Assembly: GCF_032154225.1 (NCBI RefSeq)
Contig: NZ_JALDYF010000003.1
Location: 248,001 to 312,000 of the forward strand
From: Psychrobacillus sp032154225
GTDB taxonomy: Bacteria > Bacillota > Bacilli > Bacillales_A > Planococcaceae
Direction of reading: 5' to 3'
Length of the DNA stretch: 64,000 nucleotides
Within the stretch, counting starts at the first letter, position 1. Each line of letters opens with the position of its first letter. This document shows positions 1 through 7,870 of this stretch, piece by piece. The position numbers and the translations under genes were made by a program. Under the pieces are notes generated by a model, which saw nothing but the letters and a program-made list of their open reading frames with translations, ran no database searches and was not told the DNA's origin.

Positions 1-24
1 ATAGCTTTTATTATATATAAATGC

Positions 25-53
25 TTGACAGTTTTTATAATAGGGTGTAAATT
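25..53 (+). promoter_or_regulatory. Putative sigma-A promoter of the T-box operon
   Basis: A perfect -35 box TTGACA lies at 25-30. At 17-bp spacing follows TAAATT (48-53), a 4/6 match to the -10 box. A tempting TATAAT at 36-41 is only 5 bp from the -35 and cannot pair with it. The placement fits a leader that begins shortly before the T-box stem I. Confidence 0.5.
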
Positions 54-84
54 CACTATTATAAGAAAATGCGATGAAGAGAAA

Positions 85-373
85 AAGTAGAATGGCAGAA
101 TTTCTTTTAGAGAGCTTCGGTAGCTGAAAAGAAGCAGAAAAACTCCGTTTGAACAATGGCCTCTGAGCACTACATTGAACACGCACATTGTTGCGCTTGA
201 AATGTAAGCGGGATTTGGTACCCGTTATCAATACCACAGTCTAAAATCCATCACGAAAGGATTTTGTACTTGTTGAGGTTACTTATGTGAATAAGTAACG
301 CATAAAAGGTGGTAACACGAGTATTATTCTCGTCCTTTTCAATCTATACGATTGATGAGGGCGGGATTTTTTT
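85..373 (+). promoter_or_regulatory. T-box riboswitch, predicted methionine specifier
   Basis: Seen: an AGAGAG / CCTCTGAGC stem I framework (about 110-170), the conserved T-box stretch AAGGTGGTAACACGAG (about 305-320) and an intrinsic terminator (about 329-373) whose 5' arm overlaps it, followed by eight T. The 3' side of stem I reads GAACA-ATG-GCCTCTGAGC, placing the specifier ATG at 156-158, so the sensed tRNA should be tRNA-Met. Known of the family: uncharged cognate tRNA stabilises the antiterminator and allows readthrough. Inference: low charged Met-tRNA induces the SAM-hydrolase-like gene and the ECF importer downstream. The specifier register is the least certain part. Confidence 0.9.
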
Positions 374-411
374 TATTCAAAAAAATTAAAATCAACTAGG
401 AGGATGTTAAC

Positions 412-1272
412 ATGAGTGAAGGTTTATTAGTTTTACAATCAGATTTTGGTATTAGTGATGGTGCAGTTAGCGCAATGCATGGAGTGGCAAATTCGGTACA
501 ACGCGGCTTGCCGATATTCGATTTAACACATCAAATTCCACAATATAATATATGGGAAGCTTCTTATCGACTTCTACAAACGATTAATTATTGGCCCGAG
601 GAAACGGTATTTGTATCTATTGTAGATCCTGGTGTTGGCTCTGATCGAAAAAGTGTCGTCGTGAAAACGAAGAAGAACCAATATATTGTTACTCCTGATA
701 ATGGAACACTAACGCATGTGTATAAACACATTGGCATTAAAGAAATCCGTGAAATTGACGAAACTGTAAATAGACTGCCGAATTCTGGCGAGTCCCATAC
801 TTTCCATGGTCGTGATATTTATGCCTATACTGGTGCTCGTCTTGCAGCAGGTGCCATTCAATTTGAAAATGTTGGACCAATTCTTTCTCTAGATTCTATT
901 GTTGAATTACCTTTAAAAGAGTCTACACTTGAAAATGAAGTCATTACTGGTGTTGTCGATGTAATTGATAGCCCGTTCGGAAACTTGTGGACAAATATTA
1001 GCCGACTGCAGTTTAAACAACTAGAAGGAGATTATGGCGATTCCTTCAAAATTTCTATTACAACAGATAGACGTACAATTTATGAAAGTACATTAGTATA
1101 TGGTCGCTCTTTCGCTGCTTCTCAAATCGGGGTCCCTCTTTTATATATAAATTCTTTGGATAATATCGCTATTGCTATTAACCAAAAATCCTTTGCAGAC
1201 ACTTATGGCATTGGCACAGGAATAAATTGGATTGTGACTATTCAAAAAGTTGAAAAAGTTGTATATAATTAA
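412..1272 (+). CDS. SAM hydroxide adenosyltransferase-like protein (DUF62 family)
   Basis: A 286-aa protein of the SAM-dependent chlorinase/fluorinase-like family. Characterised non-halogenating members hydrolyse S-adenosylmethionine to adenosine and methionine. Seen: the N-terminal SDFGISDG block, DLTHQIP near residue 42, DPGVGSDR near 72, and a C-terminal beta-rich half, the usual two-domain length for the family. AGGAGG lies 8 bases before the ATG. It is the first gene of an operon under a Met T-box and precedes an ECF importer, so a role in regenerating methionine from SAM, or processing an imported adenosylated compound, is a reasonable inference. Which substrate it uses in vivo cannot be read from the sequence. 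Confidence 0.85.
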   Translation: MSEGLLVLQSDFGISDGAVSAMHGVANSVQRGLPIFDLTHQIPQYNIWEASYRLLQTINYWPEETVFVSIVDPGVGSDRKSVVVKTKKNQYIVTPDNGTLTHVYKHIGIKEIREIDETVNRLPNSGESHTFHGRDIYAYTGARLAAGAIQFENVGPILSLDSIVELPLKESTLENEVITGVVDVIDSPFGNLWTNISRLQFKQLEGDYGDSFKISITTDRRTIYESTLVYGRSFAASQIGVPLLYINSLDNIAIAINQKSFADTYGIGTGINWIVTIQKVEKVVYN

Positions 1273-1310
1273 TTGTTCCACAAATTTATTAAAAGACAGG
1301 GGAAAACGAA

Positions 1311-1868
1311 ATGAAGAAATCTATTTTTTCAACGAAGACAATTGTTGCAATTGGTATTGGTACCGCAATATTTTTTATTTTATCTAGATTTGTTGCAATT
1401 CCTTCAGGTATTCCAGATACAAACATCAACACTGCATATGCCTTTTTAGCACTTATTTCTATTCTATTTGGTCCTATTGCAGGAGTATTTGTTGGCTTTA
1501 TCGGTCATACATTAACTGATTTACTAATGTACGGTTCGGTTTGGTGGAGCTGGGTAATCGTCTCTGCTTTCATTGGACTTGGAATTGGTTTATTCTACAA
1601 ACAATTTAATATAGAAAACGGCGAGTTCGGTACAAATAAAATTATTACGTTTAACATTGTGCAAGTAGTCATTCAAGCAATTGGTTGGGGTCTAATTGCC
1701 CCTATTTTAGACATTATAATTTATGCTGAACCTACGAACAAAGTTTTCGCGCAAGGTATCTTTGCAGGACTAAGTAATATCATTACTGTCGGTATTCTTG
1801 GTACAATCCTTTTAGTAGCTTATGCAAAAACAAGAACTAAAAAGGGAAGCTTGAGCTACGAGGAATAA
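1311..1868 (+). CDS. ECF transporter S component, ECF-ribofla_trS-like, probable methionine-related substrate
   Basis: A 185-aa integral membrane protein with five or six hydrophobic segments, matching the substrate-binding (S) component layout of ECF vitamin-type importers. Motif-like features are an N-terminal amphipathic start, the GPIAGVFVGFIGHTLTDLL loop region near residues 54-72, and a charged tail (KTRTKKGS). It sits 38 bp after the DUF62 gene and 18 bp before the ECF ATPase, in one transcription unit under the T-box. COG4720-type S components with Met-regulated leaders have been proposed as methionine or methionine-precursor transporters (MtsT of MtsTUV). The specificity here is inferred only from regulation. 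Confidence 0.8.
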   Translation: MKKSIFSTKTIVAIGIGTAIFFILSRFVAIPSGIPDTNINTAYAFLALISILFGPIAGVFVGFIGHTLTDLLMYGSVWWSWVIVSAFIGLGIGLFYKQFNIENGEFGTNKIITFNIVQVVIQAIGWGLIAPILDIIIYAEPTNKVFAQGIFAGLSNIITVGILGTILLVAYAKTRTKKGSLSYEE

Positions 1869-1886
1869 GTAGATAAGGAGATTTAC

Positions 1887-3620
1887 ATGAAAAAACCCGT
1901 TATCGAGTTTAAAGATTTTTGCTTTCAATATAATAGTCAATCAAAACCTACACTCCACAATATAGATTTAACTATTTATGAAGGAGAGAAAGTTTGTATT
2001 GTCGGCCCATCTGGGTCAGGAAAGAGCACGCTCGTTCATTGTTTGAACGGGCTTGTTCCTTTTGCGTATAAAGGAAATATTACAGGCAGCCTCAAAATTT
2101 TAAACGAAGAATCGCAGAATCTTGATCTCTTCGCTATTTCACAAAAGGTAGGAACAGTTTTACAAGATACAGATGGACAATTTCTTGGGCTATCTGTAGG
2201 CGAAGATATTGCCTTTGCATTAGAAAATAATGCAGTGCCCCTTCCTGAAATGAAAGAACGTGTGAAACAAGCAGCAAGTCTAGTTCATATGTCCTCCTTT
2301 TTAAACGCACGTATACCAGAACTATCTGGTGGGCAGAAACAGCGAGTTGCACTAGCGGGGGTACTTGTGAATGATATTGAAGTTGTATTATTCGATGAAC
2401 CACTAGCGAATTTGGATCCGGCTTCTGGAAAAGAAGCAATGTTGCTTATTGACGAGCTTCAAAAAGAATCGAAAAAGACGATTATTATTGTGGAGCACCG
2501 TTTTGAAGATGTTCTATCACAACCATTAGATCGAATTATATTGATGAACCATGGAAGAATCGTTGCAAATATTACACCAAATGAAGTGCTTGCCAGCTCT
2601 CTATTAGCAGAAAATTGGATAAGAGAACCGCTTTATATTAAAGCATTGAAGTATGCAGGCTGTGAATTATCAACTGATATGTCTTTAACAAAAGTGGAGA
2701 ATATATCGAAGCCACATTTTCGCGAAAAGCTAATTCATTGGCAAGAAAATGTACAAGCTGTTTCGCATAAAGTCGATACTTCCGAGGCTGTACTATCTCT
2801 TAAAAACATAAGCTTTCATTATCCAAATAAAGAAAACACGATTAGTGATGTTTCTTTTACATTACATAAGGGTGAAATGATCAGCCTGATTGGAGCAAAT
2901 GGAGCGGGGAAATCCACCCTTTCTTCCCTCATTTGTGGATTCGAAAAGCCGAGTGAAGGCTCCATCTTCTTTGGCAACATTGATTCAAAAGATGATTCGA
3001 TTAAAGCCCGAGCAGAACGTGTAGGCTTTGTTTTGCAAAATCCAAATCATATGTTTTCCGAGCAAATCATTTTTGAAGAAGTTGCTTTTGGATTAAAACA
3101 AAAAAATATAGATGAAGAGGAAATTAAAAAACGAGTAGAAGATACGCTCACAATTTGCGGTCTCTATCCATTTAGAAACTGGCCAATTTCTGCACTTAGC
3201 TATGGACAGAAAAAAAGATTATCAATTGCATCTATCTTAGTTTTAGAACCTTCTATTCTATTGCTAGACGAGCCAACTGCTGGACAAGATTACAGACATA
3301 CGACAGAGCTAATGTCATTTTTAGAACAACTTGCTCGCAAAGGAATGTCTATCGTACTTATCACGCATGATATGCATTTAATGACAGAGTACACAGATCG
3401 CGCAATTGTGTTATCAAATGGAAGCATTCTAGCAGATGATTCTCCTGCTCGTATCTTATCTAATACAGATCTTATTCGCACAGCGAATTTAAAGGAATCT
3501 TCTTTATACGAGCTAGCAGAGCAGTTCAACATGGTTGACTCTTCCCATTTCGTAGAGCAATTTATCCAATATGACCGGGAGGTGCGTGCGGATGAGCAAC
3601 GGGCTACTGAGTTATATTGA
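1887..3620 (+). CDS. ECF transporter ATPase, two fused nucleotide-binding domains
   Basis: A 577-aa cytoplasmic energy-coupling ATPase containing both NBDs in one chain. The first NBD has Walker A GPSGSGKST (residues 40-48), signature LSGGQKQR near 147 and Walker B VVLFDEP. The second has Walker A GANGAGKST near 333, signature LSYGQKKR near 440 and Walker B ILLLDEP. ECF modules usually carry either two separate ATPases (EcfA1/A2) or such a fusion, as in YkoD. The next gene, encoding the T component, starts within its last codons, so the two are translationally coupled. A dedicated ATPase makes this a group I, self-contained ECF transporter. Confidence 0.93.
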   Translation: MKKPVIEFKDFCFQYNSQSKPTLHNIDLTIYEGEKVCIVGPSGSGKSTLVHCLNGLVPFAYKGNITGSLKILNEESQNLDLFAISQKVGTVLQDTDGQFLGLSVGEDIAFALENNAVPLPEMKERVKQAASLVHMSSFLNARIPELSGGQKQRVALAGVLVNDIEVVLFDEPLANLDPASGKEAMLLIDELQKESKKTIIIVEHRFEDVLSQPLDRIILMNHGRIVANITPNEVLASSLLAENWIREPLYIKALKYAGCELSTDMSLTKVENISKPHFREKLIHWQENVQAVSHKVDTSEAVLSLKNISFHYPNKENTISDVSFTLHKGEMISLIGANGAGKSTLSSLICGFEKPSEGSIFFGNIDSKDDSIKARAERVGFVLQNPNHMFSEQIIFEEVAFGLKQKNIDEEEIKKRVEDTLTICGLYPFRNWPISALSYGQKKRLSIASILVLEPSILLLDEPTAGQDYRHTTELMSFLEQLARKGMSIVLITHDMHLMTEYTDRAIVLSNGSILADDSPARILSNTDLIRTANLKESSLYELAEQFNMVDSSHFVEQFIQYDREVRADEQRATELY

Positions 3621-4422
3621 ACGTGATTCCATTGTTCATCGTTTAACTGGGGCTACTAAATTGATTTGTTTTCTCCTTTGGTCGTCTGCAGTAATGTTCA
3701 CATACGATACTCGTGTATTATTCGTTATTTTAGTTGCAAGTATTGTTGTGTTTTTTATATCGAAAGTAAAACTAAAAGAAATTAGCTTTATACTTGCATT
3801 CATCCTGTTTTTCTTATTGTTAAATAATGTTGCCATCTACTTATTTGCACCACAGCATGGCACTGTTATATACGGCACTTCGCATGCAATTACAGGATCG
3901 ATTGGTCGTTATTCAATTACACTTGAGCAGCTTTTTTATCAATTTAATATTACACTTAAATACTTTGCGGTTATTCCACCTGCTTTATTATTCATCGTAA
4001 CGACACATCCGAGCGAGTTTGCCGCTTCTCTTAATCGAATTGGCGTAAGCTATCGACTTGCTTATTCCGTTTCTATTGCGTTACGATATATCCCAGATAT
4101 TCAGCGTGATTTCAAAACGATTGCTCGCTCTAAACAAGCCCGTGGTGTTGATCTATCAAGCAATGAAAAATTAGGTAAGCGGTTTAAAAATATGATTTCG
4201 ATTATGTTCCCACTCATTTTTTCGAGCTTAGATCGCATCGAAACGGTAAGTAACACAATGGATTTACGAGGCTTTGGAAAGCGTAATAATCGAACTTGGT
4301 ATAGCGCTAAAAACTTTGTAAAAAGAGATTATATCGCTATCGCTATTACATTTCTTTTATTCGCATTAATGGTTGTCTTTATGTTCATCAATGGTGGACG
4401 TTTTTACAATCCATTTGTTTAA
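3592..4422 (+). CDS. ECF transporter T component (EcfT-like permease)
   Basis: A 276-aa transmembrane coupling protein linking the S component to the ATPases. Seen: several hydrophobic segments and the two short cytoplasmic motifs typical of T components, the KQARG region near residue 183 and MDLRGFG near 223, which contact the ATPase grooves. I place the start at 3592 rather than at the earlier in-frame ATG at 3571, because GGGAGG at about 3577 gives correct spacing only to 3592. The start overlaps the end of the ATPase gene. It completes a DUF62-S-AA-T operon. Confidence 0.9.
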   Translation: MSNGLLSYIERDSIVHRLTGATKLICFLLWSSAVMFTYDTRVLFVILVASIVVFFISKVKLKEISFILAFILFFLLLNNVAIYLFAPQHGTVIYGTSHAITGSIGRYSITLEQLFYQFNITLKYFAVIPPALLFIVTTHPSEFAASLNRIGVSYRLAYSVSIALRYIPDIQRDFKTIARSKQARGVDLSSNEKLGKRFKNMISIMFPLIFSSLDRIETVSNTMDLRGFGKRNNRTWYSAKNFVKRDYIAIAITFLLFALMVVFMFINGGRFYNPFV

Positions 4423-4441
4423 AAAGAAAGGTGGAAACAAC

Positions 4442-4807
4442 ATTTTTTCGTTTATATTAACCTTAAAACGATTGATAAAAGCACTATTTAAAGCCTTTAA
4501 GGAACCAATATTTTTGTCTTTATTTACTACGTTGTTTTTTATCATTCTTTCAGGTACTATCTTCTATACAACAAAAGAAGGTTGGAGTATACTAGACGCT
4601 ATTTACTTTTGCGTCGTTAGCCTTATCCCAACGAGTATGGACACAAATCTTTCACCCGCTACTAGCCTTGGCAAAGTATTCACGATGTTTTACTTAATCG
4701 TCGGAACTGGGGTTATGTTTGTCGCATTACTCACGCTTGGTAAGACGATGATAAATACCGAAGCATTAGAAGACAAAATGAAAGACCGACGAAATCGAAA
4801 AGCGTAA
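4442..4807 (+). CDS. Two-helix ion-channel-like membrane protein, probable ATT start
   Basis: About 121 aa if started at 4442. Two hydrophobic helices (about residues 24-43 and 81-103) flank a short pore-like segment and a charged C-terminus, the layout of Ion_trans_2 potassium-channel modules. The selectivity filter is not TVGYGD; the equivalent position reads IPTSMDTNL, so potassium selectivity is doubtful. No ATG in the frame follows a Shine-Dalgarno sequence: AAAGGTGG (4427-4434) sits 7 bases before an ATT at 4442. In-frame ATGs at 4373 and 4391 lie inside the T-component gene without an SD, so coupled initiation there remains possible. It is last in the T-box operon and precedes a terminator. 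Confidence 0.65.
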   Translation: MFSFILTLKRLIKALFKAFKEPIFLSLFTTLFFIILSGTIFYTTKEGWSILDAIYFCVVSLIPTSMDTNLSPATSLGKVFTMFYLIVGTGVMFVALLTLGKTMINTEALEDKMKDRRNRKA

Positions 4808-4816
4808 TAACAGATT

Positions 4817-4862
4817 AAAAAAGCGTGTTGTAAAGGCTTAGCCATTTACAACACGCTTTTAT
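4817..4862. terminator. Bidirectional intrinsic terminator
   Basis: A 16-bp inverted repeat, AAAAGCGTGTTGTAAA with its complement, is separated by about 12 bases and flanked by A- and T-runs. It lies between the convergent channel-like and response-regulator genes and can end both transcripts. Confidence 0.85.
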
Positions 4863-5974
4863 TTTAAGATGGACTCGTACAATTCACTTGCCATTTCCGA
4901 AGGAGTAATACCGATGTCTTTATGCAATGTAGACTTAAAGTTAGTATAAAGCTTTATCGCTTCTCCACGGTTACCAGCCTGAATATACCATTGCATAAGC
5001 CGTTGTACTGTAGAATCGGAATATGGGCTATGGTAAATAAGCAATTGTAAGTATTCATGCTGCTTATTTGGCATATTTCTTTGAGTATAGTAATCTATCA
5101 TTTTTTCAAGAGATGATAATACTTTATGACGAATAGGCTGTTTTTTTATCAAAGCCCATTCATAATCATTCTTCGTCATATAATCTCCTGTGTACAAATG
5201 CATAACTCGTTCCAGCTCCGCAATATTATATTCATTAACATCCAAGCAACGATCAAGCACTTCTTCTAACTCTATTACATCACAATGAAAATTCTCTAAT
5301 CTTAACGAATAACTTTCATTTGAAAATGCTAATACACCTGGATAACCAACCGCATCTAATGTTTTTCGTAAATAAGAAACAGCCGTATGTAATTGTACTT
5401 TTGCCTTTTGGTAATCCGTATGAGGCCAAAGATTTTCAATAATAATATCTCGATTAATATACGTTTGTAAATGGGTGATGAAGAAAGCAAACAGCTCTTT
5501 TGCCTTTGTAGTTCTCCACTTAATAGGCTCATTATTACTGTATACAGTAAATTCTTCGAAACATACTACTTGTAACGAAGAAATAACAGGTGTCGTCACC
5601 GAATCTGGTGTTAAATCTAATTGTTTCTCAATTCGTTTCAATGTTAATTCAAGCCTATCTTTCAGAATTGGCTTCAACAAATAGTCAATCGACTGAAGTT
5701 CGAATGCTTCAATTGCATAGTCTCGATAAGCTGTGACAAAAACGATGCAAGCATCATTTTTCTGCGCTTTAATCTGTTTGGCTAAATCCAATCCATTTAC
5801 ACTTGGCATTTCTATATCTAAAAAAGCAGCATGAAAGTCGAGTTCGTTTAGCTCGTCTAATAAATCTAAGCCATTTGAAAAAGTCTTAACAACCTCAACT
5901 CCGGATTCTTTTAACTTCCGCGTATTAGATTGTAAAGAAAGTAATTCATCATCTATCACTATTGCCCGAATCAT
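4859..5974 (-). CDS. Response regulator with C-terminal SARP/BTAD-type domain
   Basis: A 371-aa two-domain regulator. Residues 1-120 form a CheY-like receiver with the acidic pair near residue 9 (IDDE), phospho-acceptor Asp in FLDIEMP near 53 and the conserved Lys in YLLKP near 103. After a linker come a winged-helix region (WRTTKAKELFAFFITHL near 158) and a bacterial transcriptional activation domain-like tail of about 110 residues. The start follows GAAGGGGTG. No histidine kinase gene is adjacent, so its partner is encoded elsewhere or it is an orphan. The target genes are unknown. Confidence 0.85.
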   Translation of the reverse strand: MIRAIVIDDELLSLQSNTRKLKESGVEVVKTFSNGLDLLDELNELDFHAAFLDIEMPSVNGLDLAKQIKAQKNDACIVFVTAYRDYAIEAFELQSIDYLLKPILKDRLELTLKRIEKQLDLTPDSVTTPVISSLQVVCFEEFTVYSNNEPIKWRTTKAKELFAFFITHLQTYINRDIIIENLWPHTDYQKAKVQLHTAVSYLRKTLDAVGYPGVLAFSNESYSLRLENFHCDVIELEEVLDRCLDVNEYNIAELERVMHLYTGDYMTKNDYEWALIKKQPIRHKVLSSLEKMIDYYTQRNMPNKQHEYLQLLIYHSPYSDSTVQRLMQWYIQAGNRGEAIKLYTNFKSTLHKDIGITPSEMASELYESILK

Positions 5975-6015
5975 GAAAACACCCCTTCGAGTTTCTCAAC
6001 TTTTACTGTCTAAGG

Positions 6016-6951
6016 TTAGTACAATTTGAAAAATACTCCGATTAATGAGTACAGAATAACTGTTGAGAATAGAACCGTCATATGAATAAGCGAAAAGATA
6101 AACAACGTTTTTGCCCATTTCTCCGAGTCTTTCTTTTTATAACCAGTAATACTTAAAACAAGCCAGATAATACTTAAAACAAGCGCTACTAGTGTAATTC
6201 CTATACTTAAAGACCAAAAAAGAAAACTAGCAGCTATTAAAATAACTAAGTAAACATTTGTTTGTATATATGTTCGTCTAATCCCCTTTACCACAGGAAG
6301 CATCGGAACATTAGCGGCTTTATAGTCATCATGTTTGCGAATTGCAATTGCATAAAAGTGAGGCATTTGCCAAATAACTGTAACTAAAAAAAGTCCTATA
6401 ACTGCAGGGTGTGTTACATCTGGATGAATCGCAGCCCATCCTATTAGTGGAGGCATTGCCCCGGAAATACTGCCTATTTCCGTATTATAAATCGTTCGAC
6501 GTTTGCTCCACATTGTATATGGACCTACGTAAAAAAACAAACCTAGAAATCCTAAAAATCCAGCTAATGGCGTCGCTAATGCAAGAATCCCTATTCCTGA
6601 AATAGCCATTAAAATACCGAGCCATAATACAAACGTTGGATTGATCTCCCCCGTTACGGTTGGTCTATTTTTCGTTCTCTCCATAATGAGATCAATATCA
6701 CGGTCGTATAAATTATTAAAAGACCCTGCTGCCGCTATTACTAATGCTGAACCGATAAAAGCAAATAACACTTCTGGAATTTTATCAAAGGGATTCATTT
6801 GGTACGTATACAAAGCCAATGTTAAACCTGCAAACATTGGAATAAGATTTGATTTAATAATTCCCGTCTTCACAGTTTTCGCTAAAATCGTTGACCACGC
6901 TTGCTTTGATTGCGTAGATGAGTCCTTCTCTATATTATTGTCTGTTTGCAT
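6016..6951 (-). CDS. ctaB: Protoheme IX farnesyltransferase (heme O synthase)
   Basis: A 311-aa UbiA-family integral membrane prenyltransferase that adds a farnesyl group to heme B to make heme O for terminal oxidases. Seen: the Asp-rich site NNLYDRDIDLIMERTKNRP near residues 80-98, the second loop YKAANVPMLPVVKG near 209, and about eight or nine hydrophobic segments, with a length typical of CtaB/CyoE. It stands alone here, with no ctaA or cta oxidase genes beside it, so it may be a second or relocated copy. AAGGAATGA precedes the ATG. Confidence 0.92.
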   Translation of the reverse strand: MQTDNNIEKDSSTQSKQAWSTILAKTVKTGIIKSNLIPMFAGLTLALYTYQMNPFDKIPEVLFAFIGSALVIAAAGSFNNLYDRDIDLIMERTKNRPTVTGEINPTFVLWLGILMAISGIGILALATPLAGFLGFLGLFFYVGPYTMWSKRRTIYNTEIGSISGAMPPLIGWAAIHPDVTHPAVIGLFLVTVIWQMPHFYAIAIRKHDDYKAANVPMLPVVKGIRRTYIQTNVYLVILIAASFLFWSLSIGITLVALVLSIIWLVLSITGYKKKDSEKWAKTLFIFSLIHMTVLFSTVILYSLIGVFFKLY

Positions 6952-7015
6952 GATTTCTGTTTCATTCCTTTTCTTATGCTACTCTCTATCATACAATCTA
7001 AATGCATATAAGTAA

Positions 7016-7250
7016 TTTAAGTTGACCTTCTTTTTCACACTTCTTTAATAAAGTTCACAAATATGTACGTTTCTTGCCAAATTCCGTATTAGTTCCCTTT
7101 AATATATACTTCGTCATCTTCTTCGTACTTTTTCATCTTTTTCATACAAAATTTTCTTATTTTATCACGTCTGTTAAAAATTTGTGCTAATAAAAAAAGA
7201 ATATCCTTTAAAACTAAAACACTCATTTTCGACTTGCTGTACATCCTCAT
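7016..7250. other. AT-rich intergenic segment without a supported gene
   Basis: This is the proximal part of the 855-bp spacer between ctaB and the azoreductase gene. It is AT-rich and holds the upstream region of ctaB. I found no reading frame with a ribosome binding site here. Confidence 0.5.
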
Positions 7251-7289
7251 TCGTACTTTACATAAAGTACGTCTTAGTGGTTTCGGCAG

Positions 7290-7430
7290 GGATTTGCTCT
7301 ACAGAGGCGGACGCTTACCGCGGGCACGGCTTCAGCCGCTTCCTTCACTTCGTTCAGTCCAGGGTCTTCAGCTCGTGCTTTTCCCGCTGGTGTCGCCGCC
7401 TCTTTCGCTCCAATCCAATGGAGCCAGCTA
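7290..7430. repeat. GC-rich intergenic repeat of the type widespread in Bacillales
   Basis: About 140 bp are far more GC-rich than the flanks and carry the words GCGGACGCTTACCGCGGGC, CTTCAGCTCGTGCTTTTCCC and CGCCGCCTCTTTCGCTCC. I recognise these from a noncoding element repeated in many Bacillus-group genomes. Ends AGAGGCGG (7303-7310) and CCGCCTCT (7396-7403) are inverted complements, so the unit can fold. A perfect 9-bp inverted repeat CGTACTTTA/TAAAGTACG (7252-7271) lies just outside. Short open frames across it lack SD sequences and family similarity. Confidence 0.7.
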
Positions 7431-7623
7431 CTTATTTAGAATGGTGGAGCCATTTTTTTAAAAGAGAGAGCAAATGAATGCATTTCCAACTAAGCCTTCC
7501 ATTTTTCCAACTAAAACGTAGAGTAGCAGATAGGTAAGTAATTGAAAATGTAAAAGCATTGAAAAATAGAAAATTGACCGTCAGATTTTATAGGTAAGCC
7601 CTATGATTACTAACCTATGTAGA

Positions 7624-7749
7624 TAGTGATTTACTTCATGCCGTAGCGCGTCGGACCGCATGAGCCGAAGTATGAGACCCACTTGGGCGCAGCACAAGTT
7701 GGCTCATGCATGGTGCGGCAAGCGCGAAGGCATAGGGGCTATTCACTAA
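7624..7749. repeat. Long imperfect inverted repeat (cruciform-forming element)
   Basis: The arms begin ATGCCGTAGCGCG (7638) and end GCGCGAAGGCAT (7733). They pair over about 30 bases with small bulges: GCATGAGCC pairs with GGCTCATGC near the centre, and an inner ACTTG/CAAGT helix caps it. Outer TAGTGA/TCACTA extends the pairing to about 7625-7748. It is GC-richer than the surroundings and has no terminator T-run. It could be a MITE-like or REP-like element or a structured RNA. Confidence 0.65.
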
Positions 7750-7821
7750 GACACACTACTTGGAATAAAACTCTGAAAAAAGTTAATCAACGGATGTGTA
7801 TTTTATATACTTTCTTAAAAC

Positions 7822-7858
7822 AAAAATCCCTCTCTGCTCGACTGAACAGAAAGGGATT
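7822..7858 (-). terminator. Intrinsic terminator of the azoreductase gene
   Basis: On the minus strand AATCCCT and TCTG pair with their complements around a small loop, followed by TTTTTG, just after the azoR stop codon. Confidence 0.8.
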
Positions 7859-7870
7859 CTACTTTTATTA

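Noticed and set aside
36..41. TATAAT as -10 box for the first promoter
   Set aside because: It is 5 bp from TTGACA and lacks its own -35 at 16-18 bp upstream.
3571..3591. Upstream ATG of the ECF T component
   Set aside because: The SD GGGAGG lies after this ATG and is positioned for the ATG at 3592.
7184..7477. Plus-strand frames across the GC-rich segment
   Set aside because: Two overlapping frames read through a known-type noncoding repeat, lack SD sequences and have unusual composition.
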